64,000 nt of DNA from contig NZ_CP048289.1 in assembly GCF_014084105.1 (NCBI RefSeq), positions 815,922 to 879,921 of the forward strand, given 5' to 3'. A model generated the notes under the pieces. It searched no databases, was not told the origin of the DNA, and saw only the letters and a list, made by a program, of their open reading frames with translations. Shown piece by piece: positions 15,206 through 23,636 of this stretch. This DNA is from Streptacidiphilus sp. P02-A3a (lineage in GTDB: Bacteria > Actinomycetota > Actinomycetes > Streptomycetales > Streptomycetaceae). Position numbers and translations under genes: made by a program. Numbering within the stretch: the first letter of the stretch is position 1; every line of letters begins with the position of its first letter.

Positions 15206-16870
15206 TCAAGCCACGTCGGGGGCGGTCGCGACCCGCCGCGACCGGCGGGGCAGCCGGGTCAGGTTCCGCACCGTCAGTGCCAGCGACAGCGCCAGGAAGC
15301 CGGTCGCGGTGGCCGCGCCGATCTGGCCGACCAGCGGCAGCACGATCCCGATGCCGCCGCCGACCACCCAGGTGAGCTGCATCAACGTCTCGGAGCGGGC
15401 GAACGCCGAGGTCCGCACCCGTTCCGGTACGTCCCGTTGGATCAGCGCGTCCAGGGCGACCTTGCCCAGCGACTGGGTCACGCCGGTGACCCCGGCGAGC
15501 AGGGTGATGGTGAGCAGGCCGTAGGCCAGGGTCGCGGCCAGCGCCGAGACGGTGGCCACGGCCAGCAGGAATGTGATCAGCGTCTCAGGTCCGCGGGCGC
15601 GCAGCCAGGAGCCGAGCGCCGTCCCGAGGGTGTTGCCCAGGCCGAGCGCGCCCACCACGATGCCCAGCGCGAAGGTCGACCGCAGCCCGCCGACCGGGTG
15701 CTCGCGGAGCAGGAACGCGAGGAAGAAGGTGAGGAAGCCGGACAGGCCGCGCAGCGTGCCCTCGGCGGTCAGCGCCAGCACCACCGACGGGCCGACCGAG
15801 CGCAGCCGCAGCCGGGGCTCCGCGAGCTGCCCGTCCGCGCCGGTCGGCGCCCCGGCGCCCGGGGGCGCCCACCCGTCGTCCGCCCACCCGCCGTCCGCCC
15901 GGCCGTCGTCCGCCCACCCGTCGTCCGCCCGGCCGTCGTCGTCCACCTCGACGCCCCCGGTCCGCTCCCGCCGGGCCGCGCGCTCGGCCGCCGCCGCCCG
16001 CTCGGCGTGCAGCACGGCCCGCTGCTCGTCCTTGGCCAGGTCCACCTGGTGCGGCAGGTGGAACGCCAGCACCGCTCCGACCAGGTACACCAGGAACGCC
16101 CCGCGCAGCGGCCACTGGGGGCCGACCAGGTGCAGCAGTCCGCCGAGGCCGCCCGCGATCGCGGTCGCGATCAGCCCGGCCAGGGTCACCCGCGAGTTGG
16201 CCTTCACCAGCGTCACCCGCTTGGGCAGCAGCCGGGGCACCACCACGCTGCGGACCACCCCGTACGCCTTGGACGCCACCAGCACGCCCAGGGCCTCCGG
16301 GTAGATGGTGAGGCTGCCGCTGATCGAGCTGGTCATCATCCAGGCGATGGCGGCGCGGGCCAGCATCGACAGCGCCATGGCGCTGCGCCGACCGCTCGGC
16401 AGCCGGTCCAGCAGCGGGCCGATGACCGGGGCCAGCAGCACGAACGGCGCCATGGTGATCAGCAGGTAGAGGGCGACCCGGCCACGGGCCTCGCCGGTCG
16501 GCACCGAGAAGAAGATGGTGGACGCCAGGGCGACGGTCACCAGCATGTCCCCGGCCGAGTTCACCGCGTGCAGCTCGATCAGCTTCGCCAGCCCCGACTC
16601 GCCCGCGCCCTCGGCGGAGGTGGCCCTGCGGATCCGCCGCCCGGCGGCGCCGACGGCGTGGCCGGTCCCGGCGGCGGTCGCCGAGGCGCCCCGGTGCAGG
16701 CCGTCCAACAGCCGACCGGTGCGCGAGCGGGGGTGACCCTGCGGGGGGAAACCGGGCGAGCCGGAGCGGGACGGGCCGTCGGATGCCGGCCCCTCGCCCC
16801 CCGCCTGCCCGGACGGGGAGGGGCTGTCACTGCCGCCGGTCGGGAACCGTGGCGGCGGATCCTCGGCCAC
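15206..16870 (-). CDS. MFS transporter with acidic repeat loop
   Basis: 554-aa major-facilitator-type membrane protein. A cytosolic Ser/Pro/Gly-rich N-terminus of about 100 residues precedes roughly 12 hydrophobic segments, e.g. MLVTVALASTIFFSV and ALYLLITMAPFVLLAPVIG. The central loop is long and contains five 5-residue repeats of type DDGWA/DDGRA. GTG 16870 begins the frame VAEDPPPRF after AGGA; the open frame upstream is not credible. The head position in the operon with DUF2771, mqnB and mqnD is conserved in streptomycetes, but no link to menaquinone transport is shown. Substrate unknown. Confidence 0.85.
   Translation of the reverse strand: MAEDPPPRFPTGGSDSPSPSGQAGGEGPASDGPSRSGSPGFPPQGHPRSRTGRLLDGLHRGASATAAGTGHAVGAAGRRIRRATSAEGAGESGLAKLIELHAVNSAGDMLVTVALASTIFFSVPTGEARGRVALYLLITMAPFVLLAPVIGPLLDRLPSGRRSAMALSMLARAAIAWMMTSSISGSLTIYPEALGVLVASKAYGVVRSVVVPRLLPKRVTLVKANSRVTLAGLIATAIAGGLGGLLHLVGPQWPLRGAFLVYLVGAVLAFHLPHQVDLAKDEQRAVLHAERAAAAERAARRERTGGVEVDDDGRADDGWADDGRADGGWADDGWAPPGAGAPTGADGQLAEPRLRLRSVGPSVVLALTAEGTLRGLSGFLTFFLAFLLREHPVGGLRSTFALGIVVGALGLGNTLGTALGSWLRARGPETLITFLLAVATVSALAATLAYGLLTITLLAGVTGVTQSLGKVALDALIQRDVPERVRTSAFARSETLMQLTWVVGGGIGIVLPLVGQIGAATATGFLALSLALTVRNLTRLPRRSRRVATAPDVA
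15870..15944. repeat. 15-bp repeat, five copies, inside the MFS gene
   Basis: Five tandem units related to CACCCGTCGTCCGCC (starts 15870, 15885, 15900, 15915, 15930) encode D-D-G-W/R-A repeats in the central cytosolic loop. The unit keeps the frame, so copy number may vary without harm. Confidence 0.9.
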
Positions 16871-17140
16871 ACCACCATCCTGCCTGATCGGATGCCCCGT
16901 CACGCCTGATTTCGGGACCCGGGTCCGATCATCGCCGGTCCGGCGGCCACGCGCCACGGGAAAGGGGTACTGTCCGGCGTGGCGGGCCAACCGGTAGCGT
17001 TCCCTGGTGTCTGCTGGTCGGTCGCGTTCCGTTCGTGCCGCAGAATGGACGTTTGCCACCCTCCGGCAGGCAGCGCGCGCCATGTCATCGGGAGCCGGTG
17101 GCACCATAGGGACAAGTCTTGGGAGAGAATCGATCCTGTG

Positions 17141-18055
17141 ATGAGTGCTGCGACGACGCGAAGCCGTACCCCCGACCGGCTCTGTGCCGAGGCCGTCGAC
17201 TTTGCCCGGGCTGCCGCCGTAGAGGCCGCCGGTGCGGCAGCCGTCGGCGAGCACCTGGGCGTGGATGCCGAGGGTGAGCGCGTCGTCACGCACTACTTCG
17301 CCACCAAGGAGTGGGCCTACCGGGGCTGGCGCTGGGCCGTGACCGTGACCCGCGCCTCGCGCGGCAAGCAGGTCACCCTCGACGAGACCGTACTGCTGCC
17401 GGGCCAGGACGCGCTGGTCGCGCCGCAGTGGGTGCCGTGGAGCGAGCGGCTGCGCCCCGGCGACATGGGCCCCGGCGACCTGCTGCCGACCGACGAGGAC
17501 GACCTGCGGCTGGAGCCGGGCTGGAGCGGCGCGGACGAGCCCGCCCCCAACTCGGCGCTGGTCGCCGCCGCCGAGGCGCTGGTGGAGGACGTCACCGCGG
17601 CCGAGGCCGAGTCCGGGGAGCTGGCCACGCCGACCGCGCGCGGAGCCATCGCCGCGGTCGCCGAGGAGCTGGGCCTCGGCCGGGCCCGGGTGCTCTCCCG
17701 GCTCGGGCTGCACCTGGCGGCGGACCGCTGGGAGAAGGACTACGGCGCGCAGACCCCGATGGCGCAGGCCGCCCCGGCCTCCTGCGCCACCTGCGGCTTC
17801 CTGGTGCCGGTCGCCGGGAGCCTGAGCCAGACCTTCGGCATCTGCGCCAACGAGTTCGGCCCCGCCGACGGGCGGGTGGTGGCACTCGACTACGGCTGCG
17901 GCGGCCACTCCGAGGCCGCGGTGGTGCCCACCCCGCAGCCGCCCGCCCCGCCGGTGCTGGACGAGTTCACCGTCGAGCCGATGCCGCTGCACCCGGACCC
18001 GGACAGCGGGTCGGTCACCGAGACCGACCCGGCCGAGGAGCTGGGCTACACCTGA
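17141..18055 (+). CDS. DUF3027 domain protein
   Basis: 304 aa. The central block HYFATKEWAYRGWRWAVTVT and VLLPGQDALVAPQWVPW define DUF3027, an actinobacterial family of unknown function. Near the C-terminus are four Cys in CATCGF...ICANE...YGCGGHSE, a likely zinc ribbon, followed by a Pro-rich tail. ATG 17141 has GGGAGAG about 13 nt upstream; GTG 17138 directly before it is an equally good start (one residue longer). It is divergent from the MFS gene across about 270 nt. The strong Trp and zinc-ribbon conservation suggests nucleic-acid or protein binding, but this is a guess. Confidence 0.88.
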   Translation: MSAATTRSRTPDRLCAEAVDFARAAAVEAAGAAAVGEHLGVDAEGERVVTHYFATKEWAYRGWRWAVTVTRASRGKQVTLDETVLLPGQDALVAPQWVPWSERLRPGDMGPGDLLPTDEDDLRLEPGWSGADEPAPNSALVAAAEALVEDVTAAEAESGELATPTARGAIAAVAEELGLGRARVLSRLGLHLAADRWEKDYGAQTPMAQAAPASCATCGFLVPVAGSLSQTFGICANEFGPADGRVVALDYGCGGHSEAAVVPTPQPPAPPVLDEFTVEPMPLHPDPDSGSVTETDPAEELGYT

Positions 18056-18067
18056 CGGTCCGTCGGG

Positions 18068-18096
18068 CCGTGAAGTGACGAGTCGTCACTTCACGG
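18068..18096. terminator. Bidirectional hairpin terminator
   Basis: Perfect 14-bp inverted repeat CCGTGAAGTGACGA / TCGTCACTTCACGG around a single G (effective loop a few nt). It separates the DUF3027 gene from the convergent oxygenase and includes the last codons of the latter. Confidence 0.8.
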
Positions 18097-19066
18097 TGAT
18101 GGCATCGAGCTTGGCCCGCAGGTAGGCGGACGAGTCCACCGTCCGGTAGGCCGTCGGACCGCCCGTCGGACCGCCCACCGGGGTGACCTGGGTGTGCGGG
18201 TCGCACTCGTAGAAGTAGACCAGCGACATCAGGTCCTCCTCCGGCGCGTCCGGCGAGGGCGGAAGTACCCGGTGGCGGCCGGACTTCCACCGGCCGCCGG
18301 TCCAACGCGCCATCAGGTCACCGATGTTGACCGTCAGCGCGTCCGGCTCCCAGGGCGCGTCCTGCCAGCCGTCGCCGCCGTCCTCGGGCGCGACGTACAC
18401 CTGCAGGCCGCCCTTGCCCTGCTGCCGGTCCAGCAGCGTCACCGTGCCGAAGTCCGTGTGCGGGCCGATCCGGAACTGCCCCGGCACCGGCTCGCCGACG
18501 ACTCCGGTGCCCGGGTACCAGTTGATGTTCAGCGTGTACGTCGGGTGCCCGGTGTGGTCGGTGAAGAAACCGGGGTCCTGGCCCAGTGCCGCCGCGAGCA
18601 GCCGCAGCACCTCGTCGGCGACCGTCCGCATCCGGCCCAGGTAGTCCTCCGCCTCGGTCCGCAGCTGCGGCACCTCCGCCTGCGGCCAGTGGTTCGGCTG
18701 GAACCAGAACGCGTCGATCTCGGCGTCCCCGGTCGGCTGGTCGGCGCCGACCGTCCAGGACTCCTTCAGGTCGGGCGGGGTCGGCGTGCCCTCCGAATAG
18801 CCGTTCGCCTCCGCGCCCTTCGCCAGCCAGCCCCGGCCGCCGACACCCACCGAGTAGCGCTGCTTGGCCTCGGTCGGCAGCGCGAAGAACGCCCGCGCCG
18901 CCGCGCGCACCCGCTCCCGCTCCGCCGCGCCGACCCCGTGCCCGGTGATCAGCAGGAACCCGGCCCGGCTCAGCGCCGCGTCCACGGCCGCCGCCGTGCG
19001 GGCCCGCGCGTCCGGGTCACCGGACAGCCACGGCCCGAGGTCGATCACCGGGATGCTCGCGGACAT
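18086..19066 (-). CDS. 2-oxoglutarate/Fe(II) oxygenase, isopenicillin-N-synthase family
   Basis: 326 aa. The N-terminal IPVIDLGPWL is the DIOX_N domain. The iron ligands are visible as IGPHTDFGT (His-x-Asp) and SGRHRVLPPS, with the second His and the Arg-x-Ser co-substrate clamp. Members hydroxylate or desaturate small molecules using O2. It follows the deaminase gene by 20 nt on the same strand, so the two are co-transcribed, beside a PucR regulator and near an NCS1 permease. Thymine-7-hydroxylase belongs to this family, so a nucleobase substrate is plausible; that is inference. ATG 19066 has GAGGAG upstream. Confidence 0.9.
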   Translation of the reverse strand: MSASIPVIDLGPWLSGDPDARARTAAAVDAALSRAGFLLITGHGVGAAERERVRAAARAFFALPTEAKQRYSVGVGGRGWLAKGAEANGYSEGTPTPPDLKESWTVGADQPTGDAEIDAFWFQPNHWPQAEVPQLRTEAEDYLGRMRTVADEVLRLLAAALGQDPGFFTDHTGHPTYTLNINWYPGTGVVGEPVPGQFRIGPHTDFGTVTLLDRQQGKGGLQVYVAPEDGGDGWQDAPWEPDALTVNIGDLMARWTGGRWKSGRHRVLPPSPDAPEEDLMSLVYFYECDPHTQVTPVGGPTGGPTAYRTVDSSAYLRAKLDAITVK

Positions 19067-19086
19067 GTCGCTCCTCGTCCTGTCGT

Positions 19087-19530
19087 TCACTCGCCGATGT
19101 CCTCGAACCACAGCTGCGGGCGGTCGGCGATGAACGCGCGCATCAGCTCGACGCAGCGCGGGTCGTCCAGGACGACCACCTCCACCCCGTGCTCGGCCAG
19201 CCAGTCGTGACCGCCGTGGAAGGTCCGCGCCTCGCCGACGACCACCCGGCCGATGCCGAACTGGCGTACCAGGCCCGAGCAGTACCAGCACGGTGACAGG
19301 GTGGTCACCATGGTCGTCCGCCGGTAGCCGCGCAGCCGCCCGGCGGCGCGGAAGGCCGCCGTCTCGGCGTGTGTGGACGGGTCGCCGTCCTGGACCCGGC
19401 GGTTGTGGCCGCTGCCGAGGAGTTCGCCGTCGGCGCCGAACAGCGCCGCGCCGATCGGGATCCCGCCCTCGGCGAGCCCGAGCCTGGCCTCCTCGACGGC
19501 CACCTCAAGGAGCTCCGCAATGTCTGTCAT
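19087..19530 (-). CDS. Cytosine/nucleoside deaminase-family enzyme
   Basis: 147 aa, normal length for the family. The zinc site is complete: HAETAA (His and catalytic Glu) and SPCWYCSG (two Cys). The rest, GRVVVGEARTFHGG and LRGYRRTTMVTTLSP, resembles yeast-type cytosine deaminase more than tRNA adenosine deaminase TadA. It would release ammonia from an aminated base such as cytosine. It is the first gene of a two-gene unit with the 2OG oxygenase, divergent from pucR; that setting supports nucleobase use. Start ATG 19530 is preceded by a weak GGTGA. Exact substrate unproven. Confidence 0.88.
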   Translation of the reverse strand: MTDIAELLEVAVEEARLGLAEGGIPIGAALFGADGELLGSGHNRRVQDGDPSTHAETAAFRAAGRLRGYRRTTMVTTLSPCWYCSGLVRQFGIGRVVVGEARTFHGGHDWLAEHGVEVVVLDDPRCVELMRAFIADRPQLWFEDIGE

Positions 19531-19672
19531 GTCACCACTGTCCCCGGCCGGAAACACCGGGGCAACGTGCGGAAAGTACGCTCCAGCCCACTCGGCGGCC
19601 GACAGGTTGTCGGCACTCGCCGGTGATTTGTCCTCGCCCCCACCCCGGCGCACGCCGTAGCCTCACCGCGCA

Positions 19673-19747
19673 CACCGCCGCTCGCAGCACCAGCCGCTCG
19701 CCCACCGCCGCTCGCAGCACCAGCCGCTCGCCCACCGCCGCTCGCCC
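19673..19747. repeat. 30-bp tandem duplication in the pucR/deaminase intergenic region
   Basis: The 30-bp unit at 19681-19710 is repeated exactly at 19711-19740. Partial copies lie on both sides (CACCGCCG at 19673; CTCGCCC at 19741). Each unit contains CCGCTCGC, twice. It is between the divergent start codons of the deaminase (19530) and pucR (19775) and may hold operator sites. Confidence 0.85.
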
Positions 19748-19774
19748 ACCGTCCTCGCCCCGGGAGAAACCCCC

Positions 19775-21010
19775 ATGGCCGCACTGACCCTCCGCGAGAT
19801 CCTCTCCTTCGACGTCCTCGGCGACGCCGCCCCGGAGGTGCTGTGCGGGGAGCAGGAGCTGGACCGGCCGGTGCGCTGGGTGCACTCCAGCGAGATCTAC
19901 GAGATAGGCCCGCTGCTCTCCGGCGGCGAACTGCTGCTGACCACCGGGCTCGGCCTGGCCGGCGCGGACGCCGGGGCGCGGCGGCACTACGTGCGGGAGC
20001 TGGCCGAGCGCGGCGTGGCCGGGGTCGCCGTGGAACTCGGCCGCTCGCTCCCGGAGATGCCGTACGAGCTGCTGGACGAGAGCCGCCGCCGGGGGCTGCC
20101 GCTGGTGGCACTGCGGGCCGTGGTCCCGTTCATCCGCATCGCCGAGGCCGCCAACACCGCCATCGTCACCCAGTCGCTGGTCGACCGCCCCTACCCGGCC
20201 GCCGACCGGGACGGCCGCGCCGCCGCACTGCTCGCCGACCTCGCCGAGGGCACCGCCCGCAGCCAGCCCGACGTCCTGGCCCGGGCCCGGGCGCTGGACT
20301 TCCGGCCGGAGCGCGGCCACCGGCTGCTCGGCGTCGCCGCCACCGGCGCCGGAGCGCTGGCCGCGCTGGACCGGGCCGCGCGGCAGCTGGACGCCGAGCT
20401 GCTGCGGGCGCCGGTCGCCGACGGGGTGACCGGGCTGCTCGCGGTCCCGGCCGGGGCCGGGGAGCCGGTCCGGGCCGCCCAGGCCGCCGTCTCCGGCCGC
20501 CACCCGGACCGCTTCACCCTGGCGCTGGGCTCCGCCTGTCCGGCCGAAGCCACCTGGAGCCGCTGGGGCGAGTCGCTGCGCGAGGCCCGGACCACCCTCG
20601 GCCTGGCGCTGACCGTCCCGAACGCCGAACCCGCCGCCCGCCCCGCCAACGCCGGCGGCGCGCTGGTCACCTCCGCCCGCGCGCTGGCCCTGGAACGCCA
20701 GCTGACCGGCGACGGCCTCACCCCGGCCACCCGCGACCGGCTCGCCCAACTCGTCGGCCGGGCCCTCGGCCCGCTGCTGGAGTGGGAGGCCGCCCACCCC
20801 AGCGACCTGGTCCGCACCCTGGAGGTCCACCTGCGCAACGGCTGCAGCCCCACCCGCACCGCCGCCCTGCTGCACGTCGGCCGCCAGTCCCTCTACCAGC
20901 GCCTGGAACGCATCGAATCCCTCCTCGGCCTGCCGGTCTGCGACCCGGACAGCCACGCCGAGCTCCTCCTCGCCTGCTGCGCCCACCGAGTCCTCCGCGC
21001 GGCGGCCTGA
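19775..21010 (+). CDS. PucR-family transcriptional regulator
   Basis: 411 aa. The N-terminal PucR ligand domain begins LTLREILSFDVLG and contains VRWVHSSEIYEI and GGELLLTTG. A middle GGDEF-like linker follows, and the C-terminal helix-turn-helix is TRTAALLHVGRQSLYQRLER. PucR proteins activate purine or related nitrogen-compound use after sensing a metabolite. It diverges from the deaminase-oxygenase pair over a 30-bp tandem duplication. ATG 19775 has GGGAGA upstream. Control of the adjoining deaminase, oxygenase and the nearby permease is the natural inference. Confidence 0.93.
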   Translation: MAALTLREILSFDVLGDAAPEVLCGEQELDRPVRWVHSSEIYEIGPLLSGGELLLTTGLGLAGADAGARRHYVRELAERGVAGVAVELGRSLPEMPYELLDESRRRGLPLVALRAVVPFIRIAEAANTAIVTQSLVDRPYPAADRDGRAAALLADLAEGTARSQPDVLARARALDFRPERGHRLLGVAATGAGALAALDRAARQLDAELLRAPVADGVTGLLAVPAGAGEPVRAAQAAVSGRHPDRFTLALGSACPAEATWSRWGESLREARTTLGLALTVPNAEPAARPANAGGALVTSARALALERQLTGDGLTPATRDRLAQLVGRALGPLLEWEAAHPSDLVRTLEVHLRNGCSPTRTAALLHVGRQSLYQRLERIESLLGLPVCDPDSHAELLLACCAHRVLRAAA

Positions 21011-21030
21011 ACCAGCGGCCCCGACCAGGG

Positions 21031-21175
21031 TCAGGGCTGGGCCGGAGCCGGCGCGGGCGGCGCCGGAACCGCGTGGGTCCCCCCGTCGAACGCCTGCCGG
21101 AACTGCCGGAACCGCACGGCCTCGGGATCCAGCAGTCGCCAGCGGACCGGGCACGCTGCCAGCCCACGCAGCCGG
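21031..21175 (-). pseudogene. Coding-like fragment without start
   Basis: A minus-strand frame ending at 21031 reads RWRLLDPEAVRFRQFRQAFD then a Pro/Ala tail, with about 87% G/C at third positions, as real genes here have. It begins in a different frame from the phosphatase gene that ends at 21176, and I see no start codon or ribosome site. It could be the remaining 3' end of a lost gene or a frameshifted tail of the phosphatase. No family recognised. Confidence 0.3.
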
Positions 21176-21604
21176 CTAGCGGAAGCGGGCGACGAAGCGG
21201 TGTTGCGGGGGCGTCTCCACGGCGTGGGGGCTGTAGTGCTCACGGACGTACGCCACCGCCTCACCGCTGGGCACCCCGTCCAGCACGGCGAGGCAGGCCA
21301 GCGCGGTCCCGGTCCGTCCGCGCCCTCCGAGGCAGGCGACCTCGACGCGCTCGGCCCCGGCCCGCGCCAGCGCCTCGCACAGTGCCTCCCGGGCGGCCGC
21401 GGGGTCGGACGGCAGCCGGAAGTCCGGCCAGCGGACCCACCGCGCCTCCCAGGCAACCGGAGGCGGCTGATGCCCCAGCAGATACAGCGCGAACCCGGGC
21501 ACCGGCCCCTCCGGCAAGGGGAACCCCAACCCCCGCCCCCGCACCATCCGCCCCGACGGCAGCCGCAACACCCCCGCCGCCCCGGGCTCCCACGCAGCGT
21601 TCAC
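21176..21604 (-). CDS. Protein-tyrosine/dual-specificity phosphatase-like protein
   Basis: 142 aa. The P-loop is CLGGRGRTGTAL, matching C-x5-R-T/S of Cys-based phosphatases, and WVRWPDFRLPSD upstream supplies the usual Trp-Pro-Asp general acid. Small streptomycete proteins of this kind are annotated protein phosphatases; the true substrate (phosphotyrosine, phosphoinositide or nucleotide) is unknown. ATG 21604 begins a short variable N-terminus. It sits between pucR and the permease with no tight coupling to either; the frame just downstream holds a coding-like remnant. Confidence 0.78.
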   Translation of the reverse strand: MNAAWEPGAAGVLRLPSGRMVRGRGLGFPLPEGPVPGFALYLLGHQPPPVAWEARWVRWPDFRLPSDPAAAREALCEALARAGAERVEVACLGGRGRTGTALACLAVLDGVPSGEAVAYVREHYSPHAVETPPQHRFVARFR

Positions 21605-21743
21605 CCAGCAAGCGTAGCCCGCTTGCTGCGGCCCCGCACCGGTCCCGGCCAGAGCCCCCGCCGTCAGCGCGCGAAGGCCGCCACCCGCTCCCGCAGCCGC
21701 GCGTCGCCGATCGTCCCGACACCGCGCGACTGGTCACGTCGGC

Positions 21744-21990
21744 ACCCTCATCCAACAGAGCAAGCGGAGCGGCGAGTTGGCTCCGCTCCTCAGGGTGCTG
21801 GTCGAGATCGTGAGTGCGGGGACGGTGCCCGCGACTTTCGAGGTGGCTGCGCCGCTCCAGGTCGAGGAGGGGGTGCCGGTGGTCCAGCGGCGGCGCCGGT
21901 ACCTGGACGACGGGGGGGTGATCGCGGTCTCCACCTCGGGGCTGCCCGGGGGGCTCGGGGCGGGAGCTTGTTGCCGAGTACGGGGTCGGG
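21744..21990 (+). pseudogene. Remnant of a GntR/UTRA-type regulator
   Basis: The plus frame reads LRVLVEIVSAGTVPATFEVA, then GVPVVQRRRRYLDDGGVIAV and STSGLP, which matches the start of a UTRA ligand domain (E-E-G-x-P-V-V-x-R-R-R-R-Y-L). No N-terminal winged helix precedes it in frame and the domain breaks off after about 70 residues. In the next frame ELVAEYGVG ends in a stop, either a frameshifted continuation or a scrap of a winged helix. It lies beside the NCS1 permease, which may once have been its target. Confidence 0.6.
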
Positions 21991-22051
21991 TAGGGGCTCG
22001 CGCGGCGGCGGTCCGGCCTGGGGGGTGGCGGGCGGCCGCCGCGCGGGGTGG

Positions 22052-23473
22052 TCAGTTGGTGGCCGGTCGCGGGGTGGGGGACTTCAGGGCGGGGAGGGGG
22101 CGGAGGGCGAGGTAGAGGACGGCGGTGATGAGGAAGCCGGCCTCGAAGGCGCTGTCGCCGATGGCGGGGAGCTGCTTGGCGACCAGGCCGACGTACTCGG
22201 TCTGGTTGGAGAAGAGCCAGACGCCGAGGGTGGTGCCGAGGGCCATGGCGATCGGGGCGGCCCAGTTGCGGTGGGTGGTGTCCTCCAGCAGGGCGGCGAT
22301 CTCGGCGTCCGGCGTGTCGCGGCGCAGGTAGCGGTCGATGAAGGTGATCGCCAGCCAGGGGCCGATCCAGTAGGTGATCACCAGCAGGAAGTTCTCGTAC
22401 TTGGTGCCGGAGTCGCTGAGGCCGGACCAGGCCAGCAGTGTCCCGGCGACGCCGAACACCACCGAGACGCCCGCCCGGCGCAGCATCGGGGGCAGCTTGA
22501 TGCCGGTGGCCAGGAAGGACAGCGATCCGGAGTAGATGTTCAGCGCGTTCGCGGCGATGCCGCCGATGGTGATCGCCAGCAGCGTGAGCTTGGCCAGCCA
22601 GCTGGGCAGGGCGTAGGTGAAGGCGGCGGTGGGGTTGGCGGAGAGCGAGGTGAACAGCTTCGGGGAGATCGCGGTGACCGAGGCCGCGCCGACGATCTCC
22701 AGCGCCACGCAGGACAGGAACACGCCGAGCGCGGGCCACAGCGCCACCGCCCACCTGGGCGTGGCCTTCGGCAGGTAGCGGGTGTAGTCGGAGCCGTACG
22801 GGGTCCAGCCGGCGGCGTAGCCGAAGGAGGCGCCGACGGTCAGCAGGAACGCGCCGGGGGCGGCGGCGGAGCCGTTGGCCGCGCCGATGTGCGCCTTGCC
22901 CAGCAGCACCACGGCGGTGATCAGGAAGATCACCGTGAGCACCGGGAAGGCGTACTTCTCGGCGGTGTGGATGAAGTTGTGCCCGAAGTAGGCGAGCACG
23001 CACTGGAGCACCACCACGATGAACAGGCAGGGCAGCGGGTGCCAGCCGAGCAGCGTGCTCAGCGCGTAGGTGGCGCTGACGCTGTTCACGGCGAACCAGC
23101 CGATGCCCGCCGTCAGCGCGTTCAGCCCGGCGGGCAGCGCGTTGCCGAGGTAGCCGAAGGCGGAGCGCCCGGCGGCCATCTGCGGGACGCCGAAGCGCGG
23201 CCCGCTGAGGCCGAGGAAGCCGTGGGCCACCGCGCCCAGACCGGTGCCCAGCAGGATGGCGAGGACGGCGGGCCAGAAGCCGAGACCGAACACGCCGACG
23301 GCGAGCACGCCCACGAAGACCGTGGCGAACTCCATGTTGGGTGACGTCCAGGTCCACAGCAGCCCGATCGGCCGACCGTGCCGGGCCTGCTCGGGGACGG
23401 GCTCGGCGCCGGTGGGCTCGACGGCGACGACGTGGTCGCCATAGGCGGAGATCTCGGTGGGGGCGGCGGTCAT
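22052..23473 (-). CDS. NCS1-family cytosine/purine permease
   Basis: 473 aa with about 12 hydrophobic segments. NCS1 signs are the N-terminal TWTSPNMEFATVFVGVLAVG, GLSGPRFGVPQMAAGRSAFG, and TPYGSDYTRYLP. The family imports cytosine, purines, allantoin or hydantoins with H+ or Na+. ATG 23473 is the first Met of the family N-terminus; the open frame further upstream overlaps ubiD antisense and is not coding. Its closeness to pucR, the deaminase and the oxygenase suggests it feeds that pathway. It is divergent from the ubiD operon over about 160 nt. Confidence 0.92.
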   Translation of the reverse strand: MTAAPTEISAYGDHVVAVEPTGAEPVPEQARHGRPIGLLWTWTSPNMEFATVFVGVLAVGVFGLGFWPAVLAILLGTGLGAVAHGFLGLSGPRFGVPQMAAGRSAFGYLGNALPAGLNALTAGIGWFAVNSVSATYALSTLLGWHPLPCLFIVVVLQCVLAYFGHNFIHTAEKYAFPVLTVIFLITAVVLLGKAHIGAANGSAAAPGAFLLTVGASFGYAAGWTPYGSDYTRYLPKATPRWAVALWPALGVFLSCVALEIVGAASVTAISPKLFTSLSANPTAAFTYALPSWLAKLTLLAITIGGIAANALNIYSGSLSFLATGIKLPPMLRRAGVSVVFGVAGTLLAWSGLSDSGTKYENFLLVITYWIGPWLAITFIDRYLRRDTPDAEIAALLEDTTHRNWAAPIAMALGTTLGVWLFSNQTEYVGLVAKQLPAIGDSAFEAGFLITAVLYLALRPLPALKSPTPRPATN

Positions 23474-23636
23474 ACGGTCAGTGTCGGGGCCGGGTCCGGT
23501 CCCGTAAACGCCCAGAGTGCCTGGTCCGGGCGGCTGTCCGGCGTACATTCCGTACGCTTCGGGGGGTGGGGCGGCCCGGCTCGTCCCGGGGGAGCCTGTT
23601 AACAGCCAGCCTAGCGAGTGGCGGATACTGACGGAC

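Noticed and set aside
21200-23344. 714-codon plus-strand open frame, and similar frames of 500-1380 codons elsewhere (e.g. minus strand 58490-62635, plus strand 7296-10001)
   Set aside because: They are antisense or out-of-frame to genes with clear families, have low-complexity Arg/Gly/Ala/Pro composition and no start signals; long false frames are normal at this GC content.
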